A stretch of DNA of 64,000 nucleotides from Gemmatimonadota bacterium (GTDB lineage Bacteria; Latescibacterota; UBA2968; UBA8231): assembly GCA_018672475.1 (NCBI GenBank), contig JABHFS010000137.1:115033-179032 (forward strand), read 5' to 3'. Positions 17,130-25,629 of this stretch are shown one piece after another; position 1 is the stretch's first letter, and each line of letters starts with the position of its first letter. The position numbers and the translations under genes are program-made. The notes under the pieces are model-generated. The model did not search any database, was not told where the DNA came from, and saw only the letters and a list, made by a program, of their open reading frames with translations.

Positions 17130-18059
17130 TCAAAGCCGCAAACTCGCCATCAGCTTCAGCAGCGCCTCGTATTTTTCAACGCGGACCTCGTCTTCGTCGA
17201 GCCCCGACCAATCGTAAAAACCCTTGCCCGCCTTTAAGCCCAATTCGCCGCGCGCAACCATCTCTTTGACCATCGGAAAAGGTCCGGCGCTCGCATCCAG
17301 ATGCGGCCACAACTCACCCGCCAACGCCACATGCAGATCCAACCCGCCCAAATCGCGTTGCTCCAACGGCCCCGACACCAAATAGCGCAAACCAAAACCG
17401 ACGCGCACCGCCTTGTCGATATCCTCGGCATTCGCCACCCCCTCAGCCAACAAGTGCGTCGCCTCGCGCACCAAGGCACCCTGCATGCGATTGGCTACAT
17501 AGCCGGGTAGGTCCTTTTCGATGCGGATCGGTTCCTTGCCGCAGGCACGCCAGTGGTCATAGGTCCACTGCATCGTCTCGTCGCTCGTTTCGGTCCCGCG
17601 CGAAACCTCCACCAACGGGATAATCTGCGCCGGCAGAAAAAAGTGCGATCCGACCACACGTGCTTTATTTTCTACGCGCGCCGCGCTTTGCGCGATCGGC
17701 AGCCCCGACGAATTTGTCGCCAAAATCGCGTCGGCCGGGGCGAGCCGTTCAATATCGGCAAAGAGCATTTGTTTTAGCGCCAAGTCCTCCGGGACCGCCT
17801 CGACCACGAAGCACGCCGACTCCACCGCCTGCGCAAGATCCGTCGTCGGGCGAATCCGCGCCGCGATCGCGTCGGTATCCTGCACCAGATCATAGCGCGA
17901 CAATTGCTGCAAGCTCTGATCGATCCTGGTCATCGCCACCGCAAGCACCGCATCCGATTCGCCGCAGAGCCAAACATCGCCCGCTACCTTCGCCATCACC
18001 AGCGCGATGCCATGCCCCATCAGCCCCGGGCCAATAACCGCCCTCGTCACCGCTTCCAT
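17130..18059 (-). CDS. 3-hydroxyacyl-CoA-dehydrogenase-family protein (L-gulonate 3-dehydrogenase-like size)
   Basis: A 309-residue NAD-dependent dehydrogenase. The N-terminal motif VIGPGLMGHGIA (G10, G12, G15) binds NAD. GSHFFLPAQIIPLVEV holds the catalytic histidine-glutamate region, though the usual HFFNP asparagine is leucine. The C-terminal helical domain has GYVANRMQGALVREA and ends GLKAGKGFYDW. Length and form fit hydroxybutyryl-CoA, L-gulonate or carnitine dehydrogenases; the change at the asparagine leaves the substrate open. The frame runs to 18158 but ATG 18059 gives the canonical start MEAVTRAVIGPG. Co-directional with and just upstream of the hydrolase-like gene. Confidence 0.85.
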   Translation of the reverse strand: MEAVTRAVIGPGLMGHGIALVMAKVAGDVWLCGESDAVLAVAMTRIDQSLQQLSRYDLVQDTDAIAARIRPTTDLAQAVESACFVVEAVPEDLALKQMLFADIERLAPADAILATNSSGLPIAQSAARVENKARVVGSHFFLPAQIIPLVEVSRGTETSDETMQWTYDHWRACGKEPIRIEKDLPGYVANRMQGALVREATHLLAEGVANAEDIDKAVRVGFGLRYLVSGPLEQRDLGGLDLHVALAGELWPHLDASAGPFPMVKEMVARGELGLKAGKGFYDWSGLDEDEVRVEKYEALLKLMASLRL

Positions 18060-18331
18060 CAGGCCCACTCCCAACAGATCCGACACATCTGCTCTTCTCC
18101 ACGAATAAGGATCGGTGTGATCGTTGGCTCCAGCGCCAACAGCGAATCCAACCCGCAACTATCCGCCATGCACCTATGGCCAGCGGGCTTCCACGTGCCG
18201 ACCGGTATATTATCCGCCATAGCCTATCTCTTCTTAGGCCCTATGGGGGCATTGGTCACACGCCCCTAAGGTGCCGACGATTAGGATTAGCCAGCCATAA
18301 TAAATCGGCGAGGCCGCAGCGAAGCGGCTAT

Positions 18332-19024
18332 TCAATTCATCTCGACTTTTCGCACTACAAGATTACTGTATTCGGCAATCAGCGGGGTCATCTGCCTAAA
18401 TCCGATCTTGCCTCCACCCAGCAGGGGGCCATAGATCTCACCTTTATCTTGCCATGAAAAAATGGTAATCAACTCGTCTTTATACCCCATGTAAAAAGAA
18501 ACCTGGGCACCGCACTTAATCACTTTAATACGATATGGATTCAAGGCAAAACCCACCGTCGGCAGGGGGTCTGCCCCCTGGGCAACAAGATGAAACCCGA
18601 AACTCTTGCGCAAATTGCATGTTTGAAATTCGTTCTCCTTGGGATTGCGGCGAAAATACGAAACGTGCAAAGCATTAAGGTCCCCATGATGGTACTGGTC
18701 GTACGGCCCGTTCCGCTTGGCCAGATTACCCGTCAAAATATCCTCGCCATCAACCCCAACAGCAGAGAAAAACAAGATCGCTAGCCCTGGCTCTGTTAGC
18801 GGTTGAAAATCCCAACTGATTGAAATATTATCCGGGAAGTTAACAGGGCACCAATGCACGATATTCCCCACCTGCCCCGCTTCGCGCGGATGCAGACTTT
18901 CTTGGCGCATTTTTCCTCTTGGAAAAGAAATGGCGCCATCGCCTTCCATAACCCATTCGGCTATATCTGCCGCGTGGGACAGCGCGTTTTCGTAGATCAC
19001 ATCGCGTTCAATGAATTCGTTCAT
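18332..19024 (-). CDS. DUF1961-family protein
   Basis: A 230-residue protein with the conserved DUF1961 phrases: ISWDFQPLTEPGLAILFFSA, YDQYHHGDLNALHVSYFRR, TCNLRKSFGFHLVAQGADP and GGGKIGFRQMTPLIAEY. The family has a concanavalin-like beta-sandwich fold and usually occurs with glycan or sulfated-sugar degradation genes, which suits this neighbourhood. No catalytic role is established for it. No signal peptide is visible. ATG 19024 (MNEFIERDVIYENAL) is preferred over an 11-residue-longer start at 19057. It follows no close same-strand neighbour and is probably transcribed alone. Confidence 0.8.
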   Translation of the reverse strand: MNEFIERDVIYENALSHAADIAEWVMEGDGAISFPRGKMRQESLHPREAGQVGNIVHWCPVNFPDNISISWDFQPLTEPGLAILFFSAVGVDGEDILTGNLAKRNGPYDQYHHGDLNALHVSYFRRNPKENEFQTCNLRKSFGFHLVAQGADPLPTVGFALNPYRIKVIKCGAQVSFYMGYKDELITIFSWQDKGEIYGPLLGGGKIGFRQMTPLIAEYSNLVVRKVEMN

Positions 19025-19144
19025 AATAGGGCAGCCTAGTAGAAGCACGCCAGACATCCTCCCAGACAGAGTAACGGCAGGTCCCGCACAAGGCGAGACC
19101 TGCCTGAAGATACTAAAACGGAGATATGGCCGCGACAGCAGTGC

Positions 19145-19439
19145 TTACGACAGCAGTCTCAACGCGAACTCGGCTATTTCACTCGCATCGGCCTCCTCTT
19201 GCGCCACCGCTTTCGCAGTTACCAACATGCCCGCACCAAAAACGTGCAGGTTCTTTACCAGTTTTTCAGCGGGCAAATCGGTGCAAAATTCGCCGAGGCC
19301 CTGCCCCCGCTCGACCGCAAAATTCAATGCCATACAACCCCGCTGCATTGATTGCCCCTGGCACATCTCGACGCCCATGCTCAAACCAAGTGCGAATAAC
19401 CCACGCCCGCTCGTACGATCTTTGGTTGCTCATGGTCAT
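19145..19439 (-). pseudogene. TetR-family regulator relic lacking its DNA-binding domain
   Basis: The frame 19384-19145 encodes a TetR C-terminal ligand domain end: QRGCMALNFAVERGQ, then LPAEKLVKNLHVFGAGMLVT and EFALRLLS. A start-like ATG at 19439 (MTMSNQRSYERAW) lies just upstream in a different frame. The helix-turn-helix that should lie between, some 100 residues, is absent. The simplest reading is an internal deletion plus frameshift. A TTGACG box about 60 bases upstream of that ATG may be what is left of the promoter. Downstream, 19076-19104 forms an 8-base-pair hairpin (GGCAGGTC/GACCTGCC) without a T-run. Confidence 0.55.
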
Positions 19440-19687
19440 CCGTTCTCAAAAGGAATTACAATTAGGGACCAATCCGTCAATAATAACAGAAAAAAATGAT
19501 TTCAAAAACCTATCGCAATGGCTTCTGAGGATCTCTATCTCACCGACATGGTAGTACCATCAATGATATTTTCCGAAAAAATAATGTATTTGTATTTTTT
19601 TGATAAAAAGTATAATTACCTGTTTTACATGCATTTATATAACTAAAAATAATTGGTTCTACCCTTCTTTTCGACTATATTTATTTC

Positions 19688-20083
19688 ATGCAACATATCC
19701 TCCTTATCGAAGACGACGCCCTTATTGCTCTCGGTCTAAGCACGACCTTGAAACGCCAGGGTTATCGAGTCAGCCATGCGATAAATGGCCAAGAAGGCGT
19801 CGATATCTACCACCGGGACCGGGCCGACCTCGTCATTACCGATCTCAATATGCCGGTAATGGACGGTTATGCGGTGATCCGCACTTTGCGCGAGGAATCA
19901 CCTGAAATGAAAATCGTCGTCGTCGCCGGCATCGATCGCGCAAAAACCGAAGATTGTATGTACTCGATGGGCATCACCTCAATCGTGACAAAACCCATCA
20001 GCCCGACAAAACTCCTTGATACCGTGCGCAAAGCCCTCGACATCGGCTTAGTACACCGACCACGCGTAATACCCACGCACTAA
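19688..20083 (+). CDS. Stand-alone response-regulator receiver protein
   Basis: A 131-residue CheY-like single receiver domain without output domain. Acidic pocket D9/D10 in LLIEDDALI, phospho-acceptor D52 in ITDLNMPVMDGY and K102 in IVTKPIS are all present. The switch residue, normally Thr/Ser after beta-4, is A80 in KIVVVAGIDRA, which is atypical and may weaken the usual Tyr-Thr coupling. The upstream 300 bases are A+T-rich and should hold its promoter. No histidine kinase is adjacent, so it is an orphan in this window. Confidence 0.9.
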   Translation: MQHILLIEDDALIALGLSTTLKRQGYRVSHAINGQEGVDIYHRDRADLVITDLNMPVMDGYAVIRTLREESPEMKIVVVAGIDRAKTEDCMYSMGITSIVTKPISPTKLLDTVRKALDIGLVHRPRVIPTH

Positions 20084-20296
20084 CTTCTGTTTCTACAATA
20101 GCACCGCCCCCGCAAATCCTCGTACGCCCTGACCACCTGCTCCAGCTGATACATTAATTCAACGCCGTCCGAGTGGCCCAGGGATGAGTCGCGTCTATGA
20201 AGCGAGAGTATTATCTCGCCCCCAGACCACTTCGCTCAGCCCATTGCCACTCTAGCACTCCTCCCCTATATTCGCTCCTACGAACAACATACGCAC

Positions 20297-20376
20297 TTGT
20301 TAGGGGTGCCTCCCACCAGAGGCTGAGATCTACACCCTTAGAACCTGACCTGGACCATACCAGCGTAGGGAAACAA
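20297..20376 (+). ncRNA. TPP riboswitch (THI element)
   Basis: The conserved aptamer is present in order: GGGGTGCC at 20303, GGCTGAGA at 20321, ACCCTTAGAACCTGA at 20333, TGGACCATACCAGCGTAGGG at 20351 and the closing GAAA. TTGTT (20297-20301) and AACAA (20372-20376) form helix P1. This binds thiamine diphosphate. It lies 96 bases before a TonB receptor gene that overlaps a thiamine diphosphokinase gene, so the operon is predicted to be shut off when the cofactor is plentiful. Confidence 0.96.
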
Positions 20377-20400
20377 AGCGCCGTCGCGGCAACAGGTCGC

Positions 20401-20433
20401 GGGCCGTTTTCCCCACGCACGAGAAAACGGCCC
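20401..20433 (+). terminator. Hairpin in the riboswitch expression platform, terminator-like
   Basis: GGGCCGTTTTC (20401-20411) pairs perfectly with GAAAACGGCCC (20423-20433) over 11 base pairs with an 11-base loop, and TCATCTTTT follows. It is positioned between the TPP aptamer and the first gene, as expected for a regulated intrinsic terminator, though the T-run is short and interrupted. Confidence 0.6.
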
Positions 20434-20437
20434 TCAT

Positions 20438-20460
20438 CTTTTGGGGCCATAACCCAAAAG
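20438..20460 (+). promoter_or_regulatory. Second hairpin covering the ribosome-binding site of the TonB receptor gene
   Basis: CTTTTGGG (20438-20445) pairs with CCCAAAAG (20453-20460) around a 7-base loop. The right arm overlaps the probable ribosome-binding site AAAAGAGA before ATG 20472, and the left arm uses the T-run of the preceding hairpin. Both hairpins cannot have their full context at once, which suggests layered control; this is inference. Confidence 0.45.
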
Positions 20461-20471
20461 AGACGCATACT

Positions 20472-22790
20472 ATGCACACAGTTTGCCACCTGCTCGTCGC
20501 ACTGTTCCTGCTGCCACACACCCTGTACGCACAAAGCTTCTTGCTCGAAGGCCAAATCGTCGATGCGATCACGGGGAAGCCGCTGTCTGACGCCAACCTG
20601 AACACCGGCACCACCGGCCTACGCAGCGACGACGACGGCCACTTCTCCCTGTCTCTAACCCCCAGCGACTCGCTCACCGTCTCTTTCGTCGGTTACAAGA
20701 CCCGCACCTTGCATCCGCAAAATGCGCGCAACCTAACCATCCGCCTGCACCGCACCATCCTCGCCACGCCAGAACTGGTCGTACACGGCGGCCTCAAATC
20801 CCAGGCCCTCGACAAAGTCGCCACCAGCGTCACGATACTCGACCGAAGCCAGTTGCAAGCTGCAGGCGGCCATCACCTGCAAGATTTGAGCCAGGCCGTG
20901 CCCAATCTCAACTGGGCGGGCGGCACGTCCCGCCCGCGCTACTTCCAGATCCGCGGCATGGGCGAGCGCAGCCAGTACGCCGGCGAAGGGCCGCCCAATT
21001 TCTCGGTAGGTTTTGTAATTGACGACGTCGACATAAGCGGTCTGGGCACCGCCGGCCTGCTCTTCGACATGGACCAGCTCGAAATCTTCAAAGGCCCGCA
21101 GTCCACCACCTTCGGCCCCAATGCGATGGCTGGCCTGATCAAACTGCAATCCACCGACCCCACACCCGTCGCCAGGCGCAGTGTCGACCTGGCCTTGGGC
21201 AGCGACGCGCTCGCGCATTTCAGCGGCACCCTCAACCAACCACTCAGCGACAAACTCTCGCTGCGTCTGGGCTACACGCAAGCCCGCGCCGACGGCTTCC
21301 GCGACAATCAGTTTCTCAACAAAAGTAACTCCAACCAGCGCGACGAAAACTTCGCGCGCGCCAAACTCCGCTATGCCGACGAGCACGGTCTCTCGCTACT
21401 ATTCACCGCTTTCCGCTCCGACCAAGATAATGGCTACGACACCTGGACCCCCGACAACAACGAAGACCTCGTCACCTACACCGACAAACCCGGCAAGGAC
21501 CACCAGGTCACGACAGCCCTCTCGCTCAAAGCCGAGAAAACTTTCGCCGCCACACAACTGGTCTCGATCTCCTCCTTTTCCAACACCGAGCTCGAATACA
21601 GTTTCGACGGCGACTGGGGCAATGAGCAATACTGGCTACAGCCGCCCTATAACTTCAATCCGGAAGTCGAGGGTTGGCACTACGATTTCTTCGACCGCAC
21701 CCTGCGCACCCGCGACAACTTCACACAAGAACTGCGCTTGCTGCGCGGCAACGCCATCGCCGGCGTCTACTTTAAAACGCTCGAAGAATCCGACGACGCC
21801 CAGGGTTATCTCTTCGGCGGCGAGGCCGCCGACCTGCAAAGCGTCTTCCAAATCGACAACCTCGCCTTCTACGGCCAATACGACCAAAGACTCAACGAGC
21901 GGACCGAACTCTCGCTCAACCTGCGCGTCGACCGCAACGCCATCGACTATCGCGGTACCACCGACAGTGCCGACTGGACCGGCTTCGATATCAACCAGTG
22001 GCTCACCGGCGGCAAACTCGCCCTTACCCATAACCTCGGGCGACGCCGCCATCTCTATGCCGCGGCCTCGCGCGGCTACCGCGCCGGCGGCGTCAACCAA
22101 CACCCGCGCCTAGCGGCGGAAAACCGTCCCTACGATCCCGAATACCTGCTCAACTTCGAAATCGGCTACCGCGCCTCCAGTGCCAAATCCACCACCAACC
22201 TGACCTTCTTCCACGCGCTGCGCGACGAACAACAGGTCAGCCTTTCGAGCCAGCAGAATCCCGGCGACCCCAATAGCTTCTTCTTTTTCACCGCCAATGC
22301 TTCCACCGGCCGTTCGAGCGGTATCGAATTTGAGCAAAGCTATTCGCTGCTACCCACACTGCGTCTTTCCGGCTCACTGGGTTTACTCCGCACCCACGTT
22401 GACGCCTACTCCTTCGAAGCCGCCGAAGGCACCCCCGCGACCTTAGGCGACCGCGACGCTGCGCACGCTCCGGCCTACACCGCCCGCCTCGGCACCGAAT
22501 ACACCGCAAAAAGCGGCCTCTTCGCCCGCCTTGACATGACCGCGACCGACGCCTTCTTCCACTCCGACAGCCACGACCAGAAATCGGACGCCTACCAGCT
22601 CTTCCACGGTCGTCTAGGCTACAAACGCGGCGCCCACACTTTCACGCTGTGGGGCCGCAACCTACTCGACGAGCGCTACACCACGCGCGGCTTCTTCTTT
22701 GGACTCGCTCCGCCCAACTACGCCGACACGCTCTACAAAAGCTACGGGGACCCGCGTCAACTCGGCTTGAGTCTTTCGACGGCGTTCTGA
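20472..22790 (+). CDS. TonB-dependent outer-membrane receptor, predicted thiamine transporter
   Basis: A 772-residue outer-membrane protein. A signal peptide (MHTVCHLLVALFLLPHTLYA) is followed by a carboxypeptidase-regulatory-like domain at about 24-95 (GQIVDAITGKPLSDANL, VSFVGYKTRTL). Next come the plug at about 105-215 (NWAGGTSRPRYFQIRGMGE, QLEIFKGPQSTTFG) and a beta-barrel to the end. The extra N-terminal domain is typical of Bacteroidetes-type receptors. The TPP riboswitch upstream and the thiamine diphosphokinase overlapping its stop codon by one base point to thiamine or a derivative as cargo, as predicted for the OMPthi receptors of that group. No inner-membrane thiamine transporter gene is seen nearby. 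Family secure, cargo inferred from context. Confidence 0.9.
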   Translation: MHTVCHLLVALFLLPHTLYAQSFLLEGQIVDAITGKPLSDANLNTGTTGLRSDDDGHFSLSLTPSDSLTVSFVGYKTRTLHPQNARNLTIRLHRTILATPELVVHGGLKSQALDKVATSVTILDRSQLQAAGGHHLQDLSQAVPNLNWAGGTSRPRYFQIRGMGERSQYAGEGPPNFSVGFVIDDVDISGLGTAGLLFDMDQLEIFKGPQSTTFGPNAMAGLIKLQSTDPTPVARRSVDLALGSDALAHFSGTLNQPLSDKLSLRLGYTQARADGFRDNQFLNKSNSNQRDENFARAKLRYADEHGLSLLFTAFRSDQDNGYDTWTPDNNEDLVTYTDKPGKDHQVTTALSLKAEKTFAATQLVSISSFSNTELEYSFDGDWGNEQYWLQPPYNFNPEVEGWHYDFFDRTLRTRDNFTQELRLLRGNAIAGVYFKTLEESDDAQGYLFGGEAADLQSVFQIDNLAFYGQYDQRLNERTELSLNLRVDRNAIDYRGTTDSADWTGFDINQWLTGGKLALTHNLGRRRHLYAAASRGYRAGGVNQHPRLAAENRPYDPEYLLNFEIGYRASSAKSTTNLTFFHALRDEQQVSLSSQQNPGDPNSFFFFTANASTGRSSGIEFEQSYSLLPTLRLSGSLGLLRTHVDAYSFEAAEGTPATLGDRDAAHAPAYTARLGTEYTAKSGLFARLDMTATDAFFHSDSHDQKSDAYQLFHGRLGYKRGAHTFTLWGRNLLDERYTTRGFFFGLAPPNYADTLYKSYGDPRQLGLSLSTAF

Positions 22791-23449
22791 TGTATAAAAC
22801 CGCACTCATCCTCGGCAATGGCGAACCGCCTTCGCGCGAACTTATCAATCAGTTTATTGGTGGGGATACGTTATTATTATGCGCCGACGGCGGTGCCGAT
22901 ACCGCTAGGCGCTATGACCTCGTTCCGGACTATATCGTCGGCGACCTAGACTCGATCAGCCGCGCAAGCTCAGCGGGCGTCGATCCGACGCATATTATCC
23001 GAGTCGACGCCGACAATACCGGCACCGATATCCAGAAAGTCCTACGCCACGCCGTCGATCTTGGCATCAGCGAGGCCGTCCTGCTCGGTTTCACCGGTGG
23101 ACGCACCGACCACCTGCTGTGGAATCTGAGCGTGTTCAAGACTTTCGCCGAGCAAATCGCGCTGCGCATTGTCGACGAGTATTGCGACCTGCGCCTCATC
23201 GGCCAACGCATCCGCTTCCGCGCCACTATCGGCCAAAAAATATCCCTCTGCCCGCTCAATGGTCCCGTCGACGGCATCACCACGACTGGCTTGAAATTCG
23301 CCTTGCAAAACGAGCGCCTAGTCCCGGGTCTCCGCGACGGTATCTCCAACGAAGTCGTCGGCGATATAGTCGAGATCGAGGTCGAGCGCGGAGATCTACT
23401 GCTCTGCGTGCAAAGACACAAGGATTTTCGCGAGATAGAGACCGCCTAA
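22790..23449 (+). CDS. thiN: Thiamine diphosphokinase (thiamine pyrophosphokinase)
   Basis: A 219-residue cytosolic enzyme that transfers diphosphate from ATP to thiamine, giving thiamine diphosphate. Family motifs are CADGGADTA at 31-39, VGDLDSIS at 50-57, a TGTDIQKVL segment near 77 and GGRTDHLLWNL from 103. A C-terminal beta-rich domain (GQKISLCPLNGPVDGITTTG) follows. The ATG shares its first base with the last base of the receptor's TGA, so translation is coupled. With the riboswitch this makes a salvage unit: import, then activation of thiamine. Confidence 0.93.
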   Translation: MYKTALILGNGEPPSRELINQFIGGDTLLLCADGGADTARRYDLVPDYIVGDLDSISRASSAGVDPTHIIRVDADNTGTDIQKVLRHAVDLGISEAVLLGFTGGRTDHLLWNLSVFKTFAEQIALRIVDEYCDLRLIGQRIRFRATIGQKISLCPLNGPVDGITTTGLKFALQNERLVPGLRDGISNEVVGDIVEIEVERGDLLLCVQRHKDFREIETA

Positions 23450-23596
23450 CACGTCGGAGTTACGGCGGGATTCAACATGGATTATCCACACCGCCACAGC
23501 GACTCGGCGTTCGCCCGCCTTCTTCCGCGGCCTTGGCCGGTCCGAGCTTGGCCCGCAGGCGACCTGTTGTCCCCGTGCAGATCAACGAGTGGGAGG

Positions 23597-23870
23597 TCAG
23601 CCTAAACGTGCAAAACCTGTTGCGCTCAGTACATGATTATCGGCGAACCGGTCTTGCGGCGCATAGCCCACTTGCTCTCGTGTATTTTCGATCTCGGCCC
23701 AGCGCCAATCGTTGTTCGACCAACCTTAGAAAATGTCAAAAAGCAAAGACTCGTCGGCGCGAATACAGCACTCTATCAACTGCACAATATGGCGCGGGCT
23801 GACAAAAACATAGTCTTCGTAGAGATCTTCTTTGGCCGCCAGCGCCGTATTAGACGCTGCTGCCTATATG
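23597..23870 (-). pseudogene. C-terminal relic of an NAD-dependent epimerase/uronate-dehydrogenase-like gene
   Basis: Reading the minus strand from about 23870 gives SNTALAAKEDLYEDYVFVSP, RHIVQLIECCIRADESLLFD, IF, then TAA at 23726-23728, then in the same frame GWSNNDWRWAEIENTREQVG, YAPQDRFADN, ending in TGA at 23597-23599. The phrases around the stop are the C-terminal end of extended SDR enzymes, and the stop replaces the tyrosine of the usual FYG(V/W)SNN motif. The N-terminal three quarters of the gene are missing. A fossil, not expressed as an enzyme. The rest of 23450-23965 shows no gene. Confidence 0.6.
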
Positions 23871-23965
23871 CCCCATCGCTACCGTCACCAGCACTTTTAT
23901 GAGATATGTCATTTAAGCGGCCTTGCAATCCTTGCGAAATACAACCCCAGATAAACGGAGCGCGC

Positions 23966-25240
23966 CTATTCCTCGGGCGGTGCGCCCGGCACTCTGCAGA
24001 ATAACAAACAGGCGATGGCCAGGGCGAAAGGCACAATGGCAAAGGTGCTGAGCACCGCGGCATACCCCCCCATCAGATCGCGGGCGACGCCGATCGGCAT
24101 CGGACCGAGAGCCGAGGCCCCTACCAATAGCGTGCTGGCGAATCCGGCGATACTACCCAGGTGCCGACGTCCGAAGAAGTTGGCGAAGACGACACTGGAG
24201 ACGATCATTTCCAAACCGCCCTGCACGCCCATGCAGAAACCGAAAAAATAGGCCATTTCAAGTGAGCTGAGCGAAGGCGCTAGGACCAGTACCAAACTCA
24301 TCATGCCCAGGGACGCCGCCAATAGCAGCCGTATGGACACGCGGCCGATGAGCAAACCGCCGAGCAATTGCACGATGGCCCCGGTAGCGGCGATGGGCAC
24401 AAAGACCGAAGCCGCCACCGCCGACGAGAGGCCGCTGTCTTCGAAGACGCTAAAAATATGGAAGGTGAGCCCCGTATTGAGCATGCTCATCGAAGCCAAA
24501 CCCGCCACCACCAGCCAGAAGGAAGAGGTGCGCAACGCCTGAGCGCGCGTCCAGTTATGCTCTATCGGCGCGCTGGAGTCTTCGCCGTCTTCTCCATTGG
24601 CGTCTATGCCATCGGGTTGTAGGCCGTGGTCTTCGGGACGGTCGCGCACGAAGATCCAGCCGATGGGCAACATGACTAGGATCAGCATAGCGCCGAGTGC
24701 CACGTATGTGAAACGCCAGCCGTAGAGGGGAATCATCGCATTGATGAGATAAGGAAAAAGCCCACTCAAGAGCGCGCCTGCGACACCACCAATGCCCATG
24801 ACCAGACCGCGTCGACGCACCCACCAGAGATTGATGACGTTTTTGCTCACCAGGCTCAAGCTGCCCTGGCCGAGTTGGCGCAGCAGGAAAAAACCGATGC
24901 AGAGCATCGCGGCATTGCGCACAAAGCTCATATAGACACAAGCCAGGCCCAGCAGCAGGCTCATTAACGCGATCATAACGCGCGCCCCGCGCTGGTCAAA
25001 CTGGCGCCCGACATAGGGCAGTACAAAACTAGCGGTCAGCGTGCCCACCGTGTAGAGCGTGCTGACAAACGAGCGACTGAGTTCAAGATCGGTGATGAAG
25101 TGGTCTAAAAAGGCGGAAAAAGCATAGGTCTGGCCAGGGCTAGCCATAATGCCGCCGAAAGTGCCAACCGCGAGGATAACCCAACCATAATACACGGGCG
25201 AGGCGTTGACTAAACGGCTCGGTCTTTTCTCGTCGTACAA
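23966..25240 (-). CDS. MFS transporter of the oxalate/formate or monocarboxylate-porter type
   Basis: A 424-residue 12-helix inner-membrane transporter. The N-terminal phrase YYGWVILAVGTFGGIMASPG and the second-helix region LPYVGRQFDQRGARVMI fit the OFA/MCT-like branch of the major facilitator superfamily. A soluble loop of about 40 acidic residues (DGIDANGEDGEDSSAPIEHN) separates the halves. Transport of an organic acid is plausible from the branch; the cargo is not determined. It is alone on its strand with the A+T-rich upstream region 25241-25629. No signal peptide or fusion. Confidence 0.82.
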   Translation of the reverse strand: MYDEKRPSRLVNASPVYYGWVILAVGTFGGIMASPGQTYAFSAFLDHFITDLELSRSFVSTLYTVGTLTASFVLPYVGRQFDQRGARVMIALMSLLLGLACVYMSFVRNAAMLCIGFFLLRQLGQGSLSLVSKNVINLWWVRRRGLVMGIGGVAGALLSGLFPYLINAMIPLYGWRFTYVALGAMLILVMLPIGWIFVRDRPEDHGLQPDGIDANGEDGEDSSAPIEHNWTRAQALRTSSFWLVVAGLASMSMLNTGLTFHIFSVFEDSGLSSAVAASVFVPIAATGAIVQLLGGLLIGRVSIRLLLAASLGMMSLVLVLAPSLSSLEMAYFFGFCMGVQGGLEMIVSSVVFANFFGRRHLGSIAGFASTLLVGASALGPMPIGVARDLMGGYAAVLSTFAIVPFALAIACLLFCRVPGAPPEE

Positions 25241-25629
25241 AATACTCCTAGTAATTTATTTGAGAAAAACTAGATGGCGTCAATTCGTACATAGACCATG
25301 GGCTGGTCGCTATAGCAGTGACTATTTTCATTAAAATAACTATTTATTAAATACTTGTGTTATTTTATCCGAAAAAAGCCCTAACGATCAATTAGCTTTC
25401 AATCTCGAGTCGGTAGATTTCTCCCTGCTGAAGGCTCCGGAGATCGCCGGCAAAATCACAGATAGAATGCCGAGCTAACCGGCAAATTAAAATACACAGT
25501 GCAACACGAACAGCCGAAGATATCGACAGGCCAAAATATAAAACCAACCCCAGCAGATTCACGGCATTGACATGAGCCGAAGGAATAGCGACAATCTTCC
25601 AATCCAATAAATAAAAGAAAGGTACCATC
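25241..25629. other. A+T-rich divergent intergenic region
   Basis: Separates the MFS gene (minus) from an SDR gene (plus) and should hold both promoters. The plus gene has AAAGAAAGG just before its ATG. A 78-codon hydrophobic frame on the minus strand (25628-25392) has no ribosome site and I do not accept it as a gene. Confidence 0.5.

Noticed and set aside
18176..18269. Short plus-strand frame with a membrane-like segment (GILSAIAYLFLGPMGALV)
   Set aside because: No ribosome site, and the rest of the frame crosses the dehydrogenase gene antisense. Too short to call a relic, though it reads oddly well.
20084..20296. Minus-strand frame with ELMYQLEQVVRAYEDLRG before the riboswitch
   Set aside because: No start or ribosome site, no family; chance coding cannot be excluded.
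25392..25628. Hydrophobic 78-codon frame on the minus strand between MFS and SDR genes
   Set aside because: No ribosome-binding site, overlaps the ribosome site of the SDR gene, no recognisable family.
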